Assembly: GCA_965657505.1 (NCBI GenBank)
Contig: CBFHON010000005.1
Location: forward strand, 1 to 64,000
DNA: 64,000 nucleotides
DNA from: TMED109 sp002171375
GTDB taxonomy: Bacteria; Pseudomonadota; Alphaproteobacteria; TMED109
Direction: 5' to 3'
The position numbers and the translations under genes were made by a program. A model generated the notes under the pieces. That model did no database searches. It was not told the DNA's origin and worked only from the letters and a program-made list of their open reading frames with translations. How positions within the stretch are numbered: the stretch's first letter is position 1; each line of letters opens with the position of its first letter. Positions 7,905-17,522 of the stretch are shown piece by piece.

Positions 7905-10697
7905 ATGGATTATAAGGATACAGTATTTTTACCTAAGTCAAGTTTTGGAATGCGTGGAGGTTTACCTCAGCGCGAGCCTGAAATGATTGATAGATGGAAT
8001 AAAATTAATTTATGGGGTCAATTAAGAGAAATATCTAAGGATAAAGAAAAGTTTATACTTCATGATGGTCCTCCTTATGCAAATGGCCCAATTCATATAG
8101 GCACCTCTATGAATAAGATTTTAAAAGACATCATAAATAGAAGTAAACAGATGAGTGGTTATAACTCTCATTATATTCCTGGTTGGGATTGTCATGGCTT
8201 ACCTATAGAGTGGCAAGTAGAACAGAATTATAAAAAAAAAGGGATTAATAAAGAAGAAATTCCGATTGCTGATTTTAGAGCAGAATGTAGAAGTTTTGCA
8301 GATAAATGGATTGGCGCCCAAATGGATGATTTTAAAAGATTATTTGTTTTAGCAGATTGGGATGATAAATATTTAACGATGAGTTTTGATGCCGAAGCAC
8401 AAATTGTTAGAGAAATTGGCAAATTTATTGAAAATGGTAGTTTATATAAAGGTTCTAAACCTGTTATGTGGTCTCCCGTAGAAAAAACGGCTTTAGCTGA
8501 GGCAGAAGTTGAATACAAAGATATAGAGTCTACTGCAATAACTGTAGGATTTAAAGTATCAATAACTGAAGAGGAGATATTGCAGGAAGCTTATATTCCT
8601 ATTTGGACAACCACACCTTGGACAATTCCGGCAAATAGAGCAATTGCTTATGGTAAAGAACTAGATTATATACTTATAAAGATTAAAAATAATAATGATA
8701 ATAATCAAATTAAGATTGGGCAAAAAATTTTATTAGCCAAAGAAAGACTAGATAAATTTTTATTAGACACAAATATTACAGAATATGATTTGATATCAGA
8801 AATAAAAGGTGATTTTCTTGAAGGAACTATATGTAAGCATCCATTATATAAAGAAGGCTATTCTTTTGAAGTACCTTTACTAGAGGGAGATTTTGTTTCT
8901 ACAGAACAAGGTACAGGCTTTGTTCATATTGCACCTGGTCATGGAGAAGATGATTTTGAATTAGGTCAAAAATATGGAATTCCAGTTCCTGATGTAGTAG
9001 AAGATGGAGGAACATATTTTCCTAATATTCCACTATTTGCAGGAGTTCATGTTTTTAAAGCTTTAGAGCCCGTTTGCGAGGCTTTAGAAAAGAATTTTTC
9101 TTTATTTGCTTCAGAAAAATATATACATAGCTATCCTCACTCTTGGAGATCTAAAAAACCAATAATTTATAGAGCTACACAGCAATGGTTTATATCAATG
9201 GAGAAGAACGATTTAAAAAAAATTGCTTTAGAATCTATTGATAATACTATTTGGGTACCTTCTGTTTCTAAAAATAGAATTAAATCTATGGTTAAGGATC
9301 GGCCAGATTGGTGTGTATCTAGGCAGAGAGTTTGGGGCGTTCCTATTACCGTTTTTTTAAATAAAAATACAGGAGAAATATTAAGAGATCCTGAAGTAAT
9401 AGATAAAATTGCTCAAGCAGTAGAGGAAAAAGGAGCAGATGCTTGGTTTACTGAAGATCCTCAAAAATTTTTAGGAGATAAATATGATGCAAAGCAATAT
9501 ATGGCTGTCCAAGATATTTTAGATGTATGGTTTGATTCAGGCTCTACTCATTCTTTTGTTTTAAACAGAAATAAACAGAAATGGCCTGCTGATTTATATT
9601 TGGAAGGTTCGGATCAACATAGAGGATGGTTCCAATCTTCGTTATTAGAATCATGTGGTACCAGAGGAAGAGCACCATTTGAAGCAGTACTAACTCATGG
9701 TTTCGTGCTTGATGGTCAAGGGCGAAAAATGTCTAAAAGTATAGGTAATGTGGTTTCACCTCAAGAAGTTATAAAACAATCAGGTGCAGATATATTAAGA
9801 CTTTGGGTTGCTATGACTGATATCACTGAGGATGTAAGGATTAGTCCAGAAGTTTTAAAAGGAGTAAGCGAATCTTATAGACGACTTAGAAATACTATTA
9901 GATTTACTATAGGTGCATTAAATGATTTTGATGAATCTGAGTCTATAGATGTAGATTTAATGCCAGAATTAGAGAGATGGGTTTTACATAGATTAAAAGA
10001 ATTAGATTTATTATTAAAAAAATCTGTTACAAATTATACATTTCAAACCTTTTATAGTGAATTACATACTTTTTGTTCTTCAGACTTATCAGCTTTTTAT
10101 TTTGATATAAGAAAAGATTCTCTTTATTGTGATGATTTTAATGACATTAAAAGAAGATCAAGTAGAACTGTTCTTTATGAAGTATTTAAATGCTTAACTA
10201 CCTGGTTAGCCCCTGTTATTTGTTATACTGCAGAGGAAGCATGGTTAGCTCATACAGGATCAGACAATGAAGATAGTATCCATTTGAAACAGTTTCCAAA
10301 TATTTCAGAAAAATGGTTAGATGACGACTTAAATAAAAAATGGGTTGATATTAGAAAAATAAGAAGAATTATTAATGGTGCTTTAGAATTAGCAAGGCAA
10401 GATAAGATAATAGGATCAAGTCTAGATTCTGAAATTAAATTATATGTTCAAGATAATGAATATATTTCTTTGATTGAATCAATTGATATTAATGAAATAG
10501 CTATTGTTTCAAAATATGAGATTATTGAAGGAAGTAATATTCAAGGCTCATATAAAGAAGATAGTTTAAAAGGCTTGGAAATAGTGGTCTCTAAAGCAAA
10601 AGGAAATAAATGTGTGAGATGCTGGAAAATTTTTGATAATTTTGCTTATTCTTCAGAAGACCCTTTATGTGAAAGGTGTACAAACGTAGTAAAATAG
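7905..10697 (+). CDS. ileS: Isoleucyl-tRNA synthetase
   Basis: Class I aminoacyl-tRNA synthetase, 930 residues, the usual bacterial length. G-P-I-H-I-G-T (HIGH motif) is at about 61-67, the CP1 editing domain follows with T-T-P-W-T-I-P-A-N-R, and K-M-S-K-S is at about 608-612. A C-terminal zinc-binding knuckle with C-V-R-C-W and C-E-R-C pairs is intact. The stop at 10697 is 2 bp before the preferred lspA start. Confidence 0.98.
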   Translation: MDYKDTVFLPKSSFGMRGGLPQREPEMIDRWNKINLWGQLREISKDKEKFILHDGPPYANGPIHIGTSMNKILKDIINRSKQMSGYNSHYIPGWDCHGLPIEWQVEQNYKKKGINKEEIPIADFRAECRSFADKWIGAQMDDFKRLFVLADWDDKYLTMSFDAEAQIVREIGKFIENGSLYKGSKPVMWSPVEKTALAEAEVEYKDIESTAITVGFKVSITEEEILQEAYIPIWTTTPWTIPANRAIAYGKELDYILIKIKNNNDNNQIKIGQKILLAKERLDKFLLDTNITEYDLISEIKGDFLEGTICKHPLYKEGYSFEVPLLEGDFVSTEQGTGFVHIAPGHGEDDFELGQKYGIPVPDVVEDGGTYFPNIPLFAGVHVFKALEPVCEALEKNFSLFASEKYIHSYPHSWRSKKPIIYRATQQWFISMEKNDLKKIALESIDNTIWVPSVSKNRIKSMVKDRPDWCVSRQRVWGVPITVFLNKNTGEILRDPEVIDKIAQAVEEKGADAWFTEDPQKFLGDKYDAKQYMAVQDILDVWFDSGSTHSFVLNRNKQKWPADLYLEGSDQHRGWFQSSLLESCGTRGRAPFEAVLTHGFVLDGQGRKMSKSIGNVVSPQEVIKQSGADILRLWVAMTDITEDVRISPEVLKGVSESYRRLRNTIRFTIGALNDFDESESIDVDLMPELERWVLHRLKELDLLLKKSVTNYTFQTFYSELHTFCSSDLSAFYFDIRKDSLYCDDFNDIKRRSSRTVLYEVFKCLTTWLAPVICYTAEEAWLAHTGSDNEDSIHLKQFPNISEKWLDDDLNKKWVDIRKIRRIINGALELARQDKIIGSSLDSEIKLYVQDNEYISLIESIDINEIAIVSKYEIIEGSNIQGSYKEDSLKGLEIVVSKAKGNKCVRCWKIFDNFAYSSEDPLCERCTNVVK

Positions 10698-10699
10698 AA

Positions 10700-11176
10700 A
10701 TGAAAAAAAATATTTATTTTTTAATATTAATGCTGGTTATTATTTTACTTGATCAAATTTCTAAGGTAAAAGTTTTGGGTTATATGTTAACTCATTCTGA
10801 AGAATTAGTTTTACTACCATTTTTAAATTTTACTTTAGTCTTTAATTCAGGAGTTGCCTTTGGAATATTTAGAGATTTTGGTCAATTAGTCCCTCATATA
10901 TTTTCATTTATAGGGGTAGTATTTGGATTAGGATTAATATCATGGGCAATATTTAATAATAAACACCATCTTGCAATGACTTTAATTTCTGCTGGAGCAT
11001 TAGGAAATGCTATAGATAGAATAAGGTTAGGGGTTGTTATTGATTTTATTGATGTTTATTGGAAAAATTTACATTGGCCAGCATTTAATATTGCTGATAT
11101 TAGTATATGTATAGGAGCTTGTATTTTTTTATATAATGAATTTAATGAAGGTAAAAAAAGAAAGGTTTTAAAGTGA
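10700..11176 (+). CDS. lspA: Prolipoprotein signal peptidase (signal peptidase II)
   Basis: Inner-membrane aspartyl protease that removes lipoprotein signal peptides. About four membrane helices are visible, with N-S-G-V-A-F-G and the catalytic aspartates in G-N-A-I-D-R and F-N-I-A-D. The reading frame extends upstream to 10676 inside ileS, but the ATG at 10700, 2 bp after the ileS stop, gives a normal 158-residue protein and is preferred. Its TGA overlaps the GTG of the next gene by 4 bases. Confidence 0.95.
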   Translation: MKKNIYFLILMLVIILLDQISKVKVLGYMLTHSEELVLLPFLNFTLVFNSGVAFGIFRDFGQLVPHIFSFIGVVFGLGLISWAIFNNKHHLAMTLISAGALGNAIDRIRLGVVIDFIDVYWKNLHWPAFNIADISICIGACIFLYNEFNEGKKRKVLK

Positions 11177-11988
11177 AAAGCACAAACTATAAATTATTTT
11201 TTAAAACTATATTAGTTGTTAATTTTTTATTTCTATATAGTTGTGGAGGTGTAAAAGAAAATATAGGCTTAATAAAAAAATCTCCTGATGAATTTCAAGT
11301 ATATGAAAAAAAACCTTTATCAGTTCCTCCTACTTTTGAATTAAGACCTCCTCTAGATTCTGAATTAGCAACAGAAGATTCAGACTCAGATAATGTTATT
11401 TTTAGAGAAGAGGTAAATACTGATGAATCATTAACAATAGGGGATGAAGTTTTATTAATCTCAATAGGAGAGAAAGACACTGAAAAAGATATAAGAAAAG
11501 TCATTAATAATGAAAACTCTATAAGTGAAGTTAAAAAGCCACTTTTAGATAAAATATTAGATTTTGAACCTATATTTGAAGGAGAGAAAAAAGAAAGTAC
11601 AATTAATGCTGAGGAAGAGAAAAAAAGAATTGAAGATTTAAAATCTGAATTAAAAGAAATAAAAAATAATTTAAAAGAAGATAATAATGTTCAAGAAGCT
11701 AAAAAAAATATTGAAGAAGTTAGACCAAATAATTCTTCTAAACAAGAAGATGAGGATAAATCATTTCTAGATGAGATTTTTGATTTTGATTTATTTAGTT
11801 CGGATAATGATGAACTAGAGTCTAAAAATCAAAGAGATAAAACTTTCTGGAACAAAAAAAAAGATAAAAATATTAATAATGAAAAAGAAGTAGTTTCAAG
11901 TGATAGAAAAGAAAGAATTGATTCTTCAAGGGAAGAAGATAAAATAATAGATGCAATAATTTCTGAAAAAGAGGGAAGTATAGATTAA
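11173..11988 (+). CDS. DUF3035-type lipoprotein with charged tail
   Basis: Predicted outer-membrane lipoprotein, 271 residues. The signal peptide ends in a lipobox, L-Y-S-C, at about residues 21-24. The segment after it (N-I-G-L-I-K-K-S-P-D-E-F and P-P-T-F-E-L-R-P-P) is the conserved signature of DUF3035 proteins, which sit after lspA in many alphaproteobacteria. From about residue 100 on, the protein is low-complexity, highly charged and probably disordered or coiled-coil. GTG at 11173 overlaps the lspA stop (G-T-G-A), so it is translationally coupled. Function unknown; a cell-envelope assembly role has been guessed from context only. Confidence 0.85.
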   Translation: MKSTNYKLFFKTILVVNFLFLYSCGGVKENIGLIKKSPDEFQVYEKKPLSVPPTFELRPPLDSELATEDSDSDNVIFREEVNTDESLTIGDEVLLISIGEKDTEKDIRKVINNENSISEVKKPLLDKILDFEPIFEGEKKESTINAEEEKKRIEDLKSELKEIKNNLKEDNNVQEAKKNIEEVRPNNSSKQEDEDKSFLDEIFDFDLFSSDNDELESKNQRDKTFWNKKKDKNINNEKEVVSSDRKERIDSSREEDKIIDAIISEKEGSID

Positions 11989-11993
11989 TAAAA

Positions 11994-13235
11994 ATGGCTC
12001 AAAAAGAAAATTATATTTTTAATTCTGCTAATTGGGAAATTGACAATGAGTTGTTAAATAAAACTAATGATATACTTTTTAAATTTAGAAATGATATTAA
12101 ATCCAATAAAATACCAATATTTTCTTTAATTAATTCAGACGAAGATATTGAAGAAATTATACGAAATGTAAAATATTTTACTTTCAATAATAAATTAACT
12201 GACTTTATTTTAATAGGAACTGGAGGTTCTAGTCTAGGAGCTGAGGCTTTAATTCAAGCAAATTTAAATAATCCTACAAATAACAAAATAAATTTTCACG
12301 TATTAAATACACTGGATTCAAATTCGGTATCTAAAGTATTAGATACTATAAACCCTAAAACTTCAAAATTTCTTGCAATTTCTAAATCAGGCAAAACCAC
12401 AGAAACAGTAGCTTTGTTATTAGTGGTTATTAACTGGCTATCCTCGAATAGTATTAAAATTGAAAACGCTGGTATGGTTATGTGTGAAGATATAAATAAT
12501 CATGCAAACGACCTTATGAAAATTGTTAATCAATATGGCTTAAAAGTTATTGAGCATGAAAATATTGGAGGGCGTTTTTCTGTTCTTTCTTCTACTGGCT
12601 TATTACCTGCAGCCATAATGGGAATTGACCCTTATTCTATAAGAAATGCTGCTAGAAGATCATTAAGAAATATCTTTGAAAATACCTCATTTATATTAAG
12701 CTCTTCAGTTTTCTCTAGGGTTAATAATATGGGTGGAAAATTAAACTGTATTATTCATTATGGAGATGCTTTGGCTTCTTTTGTTAGTTGGTATAAACAA
12801 TTATGGAATGAATCATTAGGAAAAGCTTCTAAAGGGTCTTTTTTATTAACTGGTAAAGGAAGTATAGATCAACATAGTCAATTACAGATGTGGCTAGATG
12901 GACCAAATATTGCAAATTATACTTTTATTAAGGTAGAGAAAAGTGAAGGTTATAAAATATTATCAGATGATAAAGAACTTTTATTATCAGGACTAACACT
13001 TGAAACGCTACAGAATATTATGGCAGATTCTACTTATACTGCATTAAAAGATAATAATAGGTCTGTAAGAATGATTAGTATTTCAGAAATTACAGTTGAG
13101 AGTGTTGTTGAATTAATGGTTAAACTTATTTTAGAAGTTTTAGTTGTCGCAGAATTAACTGATGTGGATCCCTATACCCAAAATGCAGTTGAAAAAATTA
13201 AAATTAATATATCTAAAAGATTAAAAAATATATGA
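11994..13235 (+). CDS. pgi: Glucose-6-phosphate isomerase
   Basis: Interconverts glucose-6-P and fructose-6-P. Two sugar-isomerase (SIS) domains are visible: the first with G-T-G-G-S-S-L-G-A-E-A-L near residue 76 and the sugar-phosphate loop S-K-S-G-K-T-T-E-T near 129, and the second beginning in G-G-R-F-S-V-L-S-S-T-G. At 413 residues it is shorter than the 545-550-residue enteric enzyme and matches the compact bacterial form. It lies 5 bp after the DUF3035 gene, and its stop overlaps the mutL start by 4 bases. Confidence 0.93.
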   Translation: MAQKENYIFNSANWEIDNELLNKTNDILFKFRNDIKSNKIPIFSLINSDEDIEEIIRNVKYFTFNNKLTDFILIGTGGSSLGAEALIQANLNNPTNNKINFHVLNTLDSNSVSKVLDTINPKTSKFLAISKSGKTTETVALLLVVINWLSSNSIKIENAGMVMCEDINNHANDLMKIVNQYGLKVIEHENIGGRFSVLSSTGLLPAAIMGIDPYSIRNAARRSLRNIFENTSFILSSSVFSRVNNMGGKLNCIIHYGDALASFVSWYKQLWNESLGKASKGSFLLTGKGSIDQHSQLQMWLDGPNIANYTFIKVEKSEGYKILSDDKELLLSGLTLETLQNIMADSTYTALKDNNRSVRMISISEITVESVVELMVKLILEVLVVAELTDVDPYTQNAVEKIKINISKRLKNI

Positions 13236-14986
13236 ATAATATAAAAAAATTACCTGAAAATTTAATAAATCAGATTGCTGCAGGAGAAGTTATAGAAAGA
13301 CCAAGTTCCGCTCTAAAAGAATTAATAGAAAACTCTATTGACGCAGCAGCAACTGAAATATCTATATATCTATCTGATGGAGGAAAAACCTTAATTGAGG
13401 TAGTTGATAATGGTAAAGGTATGACTCTTGATGATTTAAGCATGTGTTTAGAGAGACATGCAACATCAAAAATTAGTGATGGTGATCTTATGTGCATTGA
13501 TTCCCTGGGTTTTAGAGGGGAAGCTCTTCCTTCAATTGGGTCTATTGCTAATTTATGTATTGAGTCATTTGATAAATCAAAGAGTGAGGCTTGGAAAATA
13601 TCAATAATTAACAGTAAAAAGCATGTTGAGCCATCTATTATTAGATTTGGTACAAAGGTTACAATTACTGATTTATTTTTTAAAGTTCCGGCAAGGTTAA
13701 AGTTTTTGAAAACTAATGGAACAGAAATACGTTATTGTAAAGAAGTAGTTAAGCATTTGGCTATGTCTCATCCTACAATCTCATTTACCCTTACAATTGA
13801 TTCTAAAAAAATATTTTACTGGGATAAGAGTGAGAGGAACAATTTTGAGGGAACAAAAAATAGATTAAATCAAGTGATGGGAGAAGATTTTATCAATAGT
13901 TCTGTTTCTGTAGAAATGGAGCGAGATGGATTAATGTTAGCGGGAATGGTAGGCATGCCGACCTTAAACCGAAATACAGGAAGAGAACAGTATTTATTTG
14001 TAAATAATAGACCTGTAAAAGATAGAAATTTAATTGGAGCCCTTAGAGGTGCTTATAAAGGTTTAATAGAAAATAATCGTTTTCCGGTAGCTGTACTATT
14101 TATAGATATAATTCCTCAAGATGTAGATATAAATGTACATCCAGCTAAAGCTGAAGTTAGATTTAAAGATTCCGCAAAGGTTAGATCAATAATTGTATCT
14201 GGAGTTCGCAAATCTCTGGAGAGTGCTGGATTGAATACTGCAACTGAAATTTCTAACGCTTTGATAGATAAAATGAGTTTTAGTACAAAATCAATTAATG
14301 AAATTAATTATGATTCTAATAATTTAGATTTAAATAATATAAATATATCACCTTCTTCCAGATTTACCGAAAATTTTGATAGTGACAGTTTTGAGAAGAA
14401 AAAAACTTATCCTTTAGGATCAGCCATAGCTCAAGCACATGGGACTTATATAATTTCAGAAAATGAAAACGGACTTATATTAATTGATCAACATGCGGCA
14501 CATGAAAGGATTGTATTAGAAAAAATTAGAGCGGGTTTTTTAAATAGTAATATACAAAAACAAATATTACTTATACCTGAAGTAATTGAATTAACTGAGG
14601 ATCATTTTGATGTAATTATCAAGCAGAAAGATAATCTATTAAAATTAGGATTAGCAATAGAAGAATTTGATACAAATACAATTCTTGTTAGGGAACATCC
14701 TGCTATTTTAGATAAGGTTAATTTTTCTACTTTAATAAAGGATATAGCAGATGAGATCATTAACTTTGGCAGTGAATTTATTTTATCTGAGAGATTAGAT
14801 AATATATGTGGGAATATGGCTTGTCATTCAAGTATTAGATCTGGAAGGCTGTTATTAACTTCAGAAATGAATGCTTTACTTAGAGAAATGGAAGTTACTC
14901 CAAATTCTAGCCAATGTAATCACGGAAGGCCTACTTTTATAAAACTAAGTGTTAAAGATATAGAAAAATTATTTGGAAGAACTTAA
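13232..14986 (+). CDS. mutL: DNA mismatch repair protein MutL
   Basis: GHKL ATPase that couples MutS recognition to strand incision. N-terminal motifs are complete: E-L-I-E-N-S-I-D-A, D-N-G-K-G-M, and F-R-G-E-A-L-P-S-I, then the transducer domain. The C-terminal dimerization domain carries D-Q-H-A-A-H-E-R-I-V-L-E, matching the DQHA(X)2E(X)4E endonuclease metal site, plus a C-x-H-G-R-P element near the end; it is therefore the nicking type used by bacteria without MutH. At 584 residues it is a normal length. It overlaps pgi (A-T-G-A) and overlaps convergent rsmD by 4 bases at its 3' end. Confidence 0.96.
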   Translation: MNNIKKLPENLINQIAAGEVIERPSSALKELIENSIDAAATEISIYLSDGGKTLIEVVDNGKGMTLDDLSMCLERHATSKISDGDLMCIDSLGFRGEALPSIGSIANLCIESFDKSKSEAWKISIINSKKHVEPSIIRFGTKVTITDLFFKVPARLKFLKTNGTEIRYCKEVVKHLAMSHPTISFTLTIDSKKIFYWDKSERNNFEGTKNRLNQVMGEDFINSSVSVEMERDGLMLAGMVGMPTLNRNTGREQYLFVNNRPVKDRNLIGALRGAYKGLIENNRFPVAVLFIDIIPQDVDINVHPAKAEVRFKDSAKVRSIIVSGVRKSLESAGLNTATEISNALIDKMSFSTKSINEINYDSNNLDLNNINISPSSRFTENFDSDSFEKKKTYPLGSAIAQAHGTYIISENENGLILIDQHAAHERIVLEKIRAGFLNSNIQKQILLIPEVIELTEDHFDVIIKQKDNLLKLGLAIEEFDTNTILVREHPAILDKVNFSTLIKDIADEIINFGSEFILSERLDNICGNMACHSSIRSGRLLLTSEMNALLREMEVTPNSSQCNHGRPTFIKLSVKDIEKLFGRT

Positions 14987-15540
14987 TATTTTTTTAAGAT
15001 AACTATTTCACTAATTCCTTGTTCTTTTTTCTCAATAACCTCAATATTTTTATCTAATTTTAGAGGCGAATTTTTATGTTTTTCATATACATAAAGTGTA
15101 TGTTCTTTCATCAAGTTAGACTTTATCCATTTTTCTAGAATAGTAGAAAAGTTTTTAATATCGTATGGAGGGTCAAAGAAACATAGGTCATATTTATTTT
15201 TACTATTTATAGGGTTCAAAGCATCACTTTTTATAATATTAGTATTTTTTTCTTCCTTTAAAATTTGAATATTTTTTGTAATAGTTTCAATAGCCTCTGG
15301 CGAGTAGTCTATAAAGGTACAATATTTACATCCCCTAGATAGAGATTCGAGCCCTAACGCGCCACTGCCAGCAAAAATATCAATAACTTCCATATTAATA
15401 AAACTTTTAGGTAAGTGCTTTGAATGTAGTAAGATATTAAATATAGACTCTCTTAGCCTAGATGAAGTTGGTCTAGTATTAAAACCATGAGGAGTATGAA
15501 TATATTTTCTTCTATGTTTACCTCCAGATATTCTAATCAC
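14983..15540 (-). CDS. rsmD: 16S rRNA (guanine966-N2)-methyltransferase
   Basis: Methylates G966 of 16S rRNA. The 185-residue protein starts with the R-I-S-G-G-K-H-R-R basic segment, then T-R-P-T-S-S-R-L-R-E-S-I-F, the SAM-binding D-I-F-A-G-S-G-A-L-G-L-E-S loop at about 51-63, and the catalytic F-F-D-P-P-Y-D motif. It overlaps the pseudouridine synthase gene upstream by 4 bases, so the two rRNA-modification genes form a coupled pair convergent with mutL. Confidence 0.95.
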   Translation of the reverse strand: MIRISGGKHRRKYIHTPHGFNTRPTSSRLRESIFNILLHSKHLPKSFINMEVIDIFAGSGALGLESLSRGCKYCTFIDYSPEAIETITKNIQILKEEKNTNIIKSDALNPINSKNKYDLCFFDPPYDIKNFSTILEKWIKSNLMKEHTLYVYEKHKNSPLKLDKNIEVIEKKEQGISEIVILKKY

Positions 15541-16274
15541 AATCCACCTATACTCCTTATAAATAAATTCAATTCTTTTTCTTCAATATTGATTAGTTCA
15601 CCTCTTTTTAGGTTTTTTAAGTGAAATGGGCCAAATTGAACTCTTATTAAATCATTAATGAATAGATCATAATATTCCATAATTTTTCTAATTTCTCTAT
15701 TCTTTCCTTCGTAAAGTTTAACATTTAACCATGATATTTTTTCTTTATTTTCTATTATATCTATATAAATTGGCCCATATTTTATATTGTTAATAGTTAA
15801 ACCTTTGGATAATTGTTTTTTATTTAATTTTTTTACATTACCATGAATCTTAACTTTATAATTACGTTCAATTTTATTTAGTGGTAATTCTAAATGTCTT
15901 TTTAATTTGCCATTATTGGTTAATAATAATAATCCTTCAGTATTATAATCTAATCTTCCAACATAATGAAACTGCTGCATATTTGCAGGAAGAAAATTAT
16001 ATATAGTTTTTCTTTTTTGTGGATCATTTTTACTGACTATGACTCCTTTAGGTTTATGAAAAACAAATAATTTTGTTTTAGTAGAGCTTTTAAGCATTAT
16101 ATTTTTAATAGTAATTTTGTCATTTTTGCTTACAAAAAATGCAGGTGTTAATATTTTACTTCCATTTACTTTTACTTCACCCATTAAAATTAATTTTTCA
16201 GCCTGTCTTCTAGAGCAGTAGCCTGTCGAGGCAATACTTTTAGCTATTCTCTCTAATTTTGTATCTTTTATCAT
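15537..16274 (-). CDS. rRNA pseudouridine synthase, RluB/RsuA family
   Basis: Isomerizes uridine in rRNA. An N-terminal S4 RNA-binding domain (R-I-A-K-S-I-A-S-T-G-Y-C-S-R-R-Q-A-E) precedes the catalytic domain, whose active-site aspartate is in G-R-L-D-Y-N-T-E-G-L at about 102-111; the C-terminal N-R-E-I-R-K-I-M segment is also present. With 245 residues it could be RluB (23S) or RsuA (16S). Pairing with rsmD is common for RluB-type enzymes in alphaproteobacteria, but I leave the symbol open. Confidence 0.9.
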   Translation of the reverse strand: MIKDTKLERIAKSIASTGYCSRRQAEKLILMGEVKVNGSKILTPAFFVSKNDKITIKNIMLKSSTKTKLFVFHKPKGVIVSKNDPQKRKTIYNFLPANMQQFHYVGRLDYNTEGLLLLTNNGKLKRHLELPLNKIERNYKVKIHGNVKKLNKKQLSKGLTINNIKYGPIYIDIIENKEKISWLNVKLYEGKNREIRKIMEYYDLFINDLIRVQFGPFHLKNLKRGELINIEEKELNLFIRSIGGL

Positions 16275-16280
16275 AATAAT

Positions 16281-16988
16281 TTAACAAGATTTTATAAATG
16301 CTTTTAGTAATAATTTATCACTATTTTGAATGAAGAATTCGGGATGCCATTGAACACCAATACAGAAATTCATGCTAGGGTCTTCTATTCCTTCTATTAC
16401 CCCATCATGAGAAAAAGCATTAATTACTAATCCTTTACCTGGTTTTTTTACTGCTTGATGGTGAGCACTATTAACCATTATATTATTTTGAGATATTATA
16501 CTATGAAGTTTAGTATTTTTTTTTATAGTTATGCTATGTCCTGCTTCATTTCTAGGATTGATTTGTTCATGTTCTAAAGAATTTTCAATTTCATCAGGTA
16601 TATGTTGTATTAATGTTCCTTTATAAAGAACATTTATTAGTTGTTCTCCACCACAAATACCTAATAGAGGCTTATTATTTTCAAGCATAATTTCTGAGGC
16701 AAGCATTTCAAATTTTGTTCTTTGCTCTTTTAATTTAACTGTTTTATGAATAGTATTTTCTCCAAATATATTAGGATTAATGTCAAAATTGCCTCCAGTA
16801 ATTAATAATCCATCTACCTTTTTTAGAAGTAAATTAATATCATTAGTGTTATGAGGGATGCCTATTGCTATTCCACCACATTCTTCAATAGCAGTGAAAT
16901 AATTTTCCCTTATAGCGTACCAAGGAAATTTAGAATATTCCTTACTAGTTTCATAATCTAATGTTAAAGCAATTATAGGTTTTGACAT
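16281..16988 (-). CDS. Class I glutamine amidotransferase, PuuD-like (peptidase C26)
   Basis: Probable gamma-glutamyl-gamma-aminobutyrate hydrolase or relative, 235 residues. The nucleophile elbow is G-I-C-G-G-E-Q near residue 113, and the catalytic His-Glu pair is in V-Q-W-H-P-E-F near the C-terminus. The frame can be extended to a TTG at 16997, but the ATG at 16988 matches the family N-terminus (K-P-I-I-A-L-T) and is preferred. It lies 6 bp upstream of the pseudouridine synthase gene and is divergent from tadA. No puuABC genes are adjacent, so the link to putrescine catabolism is only by family. Confidence 0.85.
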   Translation of the reverse strand: MSKPIIALTLDYETSKEYSKFPWYAIRENYFTAIEECGGIAIGIPHNTNDINLLLKKVDGLLITGGNFDINPNIFGENTIHKTVKLKEQRTKFEMLASEIMLENNKPLLGICGGEQLINVLYKGTLIQHIPDEIENSLEHEQINPRNEAGHSITIKKNTKLHSIISQNNIMVNSAHHQAVKKPGKGLVINAFSHDGVIEGIEDPSMNFCIGVQWHPEFFIQNSDKLLLKAFIKSC

Positions 16989-17041
16989 AATACCCAATAT
17001 TTTTATTATATATTACTAGATATATGCTATTTTATGTAATC

Positions 17042-17521
17042 ATGGAAAATAATAATTATAAAAAATTTATGTTATTAGCCATTGAAGAGGCAAAATTAGC
17101 ATCAAAAAATGGAGAGGTTCCTGTTGGCGCAGTGACCGTTTATAATAGTAATGTAATTGCTAAATCAGGTAACCTAATGGTTAAGTATTCGGATCCACTG
17201 ATGCATGCTGAAATGATAGTTTTAAAAAGGTCTTCAGAAATTTTAGCTAATATGGGATTATCGATAAGACATGAAAAGTTGGATATATATGTAACTTTGG
17301 AGCCTTGCGCTATGTGTGCCCAAGCAATTTCTTTATGTCGAATTGCAAATTTATACTATGGGGCTGATGACCCTAAAAGTGGAGGTGTTAAATATGGCAG
17401 TAAAGTATTTGAACATAGTACATGTCATCATAAACCGAATGTATTTAGTGGAATTGAAAAAGAAAAGTCTAAAGAATTACTCCAAAAATTTTTTAAAAAA
17501 CTAAGAAATTCAAATATATAG
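17042..17521 (+). CDS. tadA: tRNA-specific adenosine deaminase
   Basis: Makes inosine at the wobble position of tRNA-Arg(ACG). The zinc-dependent cytidine-deaminase-fold motifs are complete: H-A-E-M-I at about 53-57 (catalytic Glu) and E-P-C-A-M-C with the two zinc cysteines near 88-93. The frame is open to an ATG at 17024, but the ATG at 17042 gives the standard 159-residue protein starting M-E-N-N-N-Y-K-K-F. It is divergent from the glutamine amidotransferase gene and convergent with purD, one base apart. Confidence 0.93.
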   Translation: MENNNYKKFMLLAIEEAKLASKNGEVPVGAVTVYNSNVIAKSGNLMVKYSDPLMHAEMIVLKRSSEILANMGLSIRHEKLDIYVTLEPCAMCAQAISLCRIANLYYGADDPKSGGVKYGSKVFEHSTCHHKPNVFSGIEKEKSKELLQKFFKKLRNSNI

Positions 17522-17522
17522 A

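Noticed and set aside
8228..8518. Minus-strand frame inside ileS
   Set aside because: Lies wholly within a clearly coding ileS region; shadow frame.
13270..13497. Minus-strand frame inside mutL
   Set aside because: Covers the conserved GHKL ATPase motifs of mutL on the other strand; shadow.
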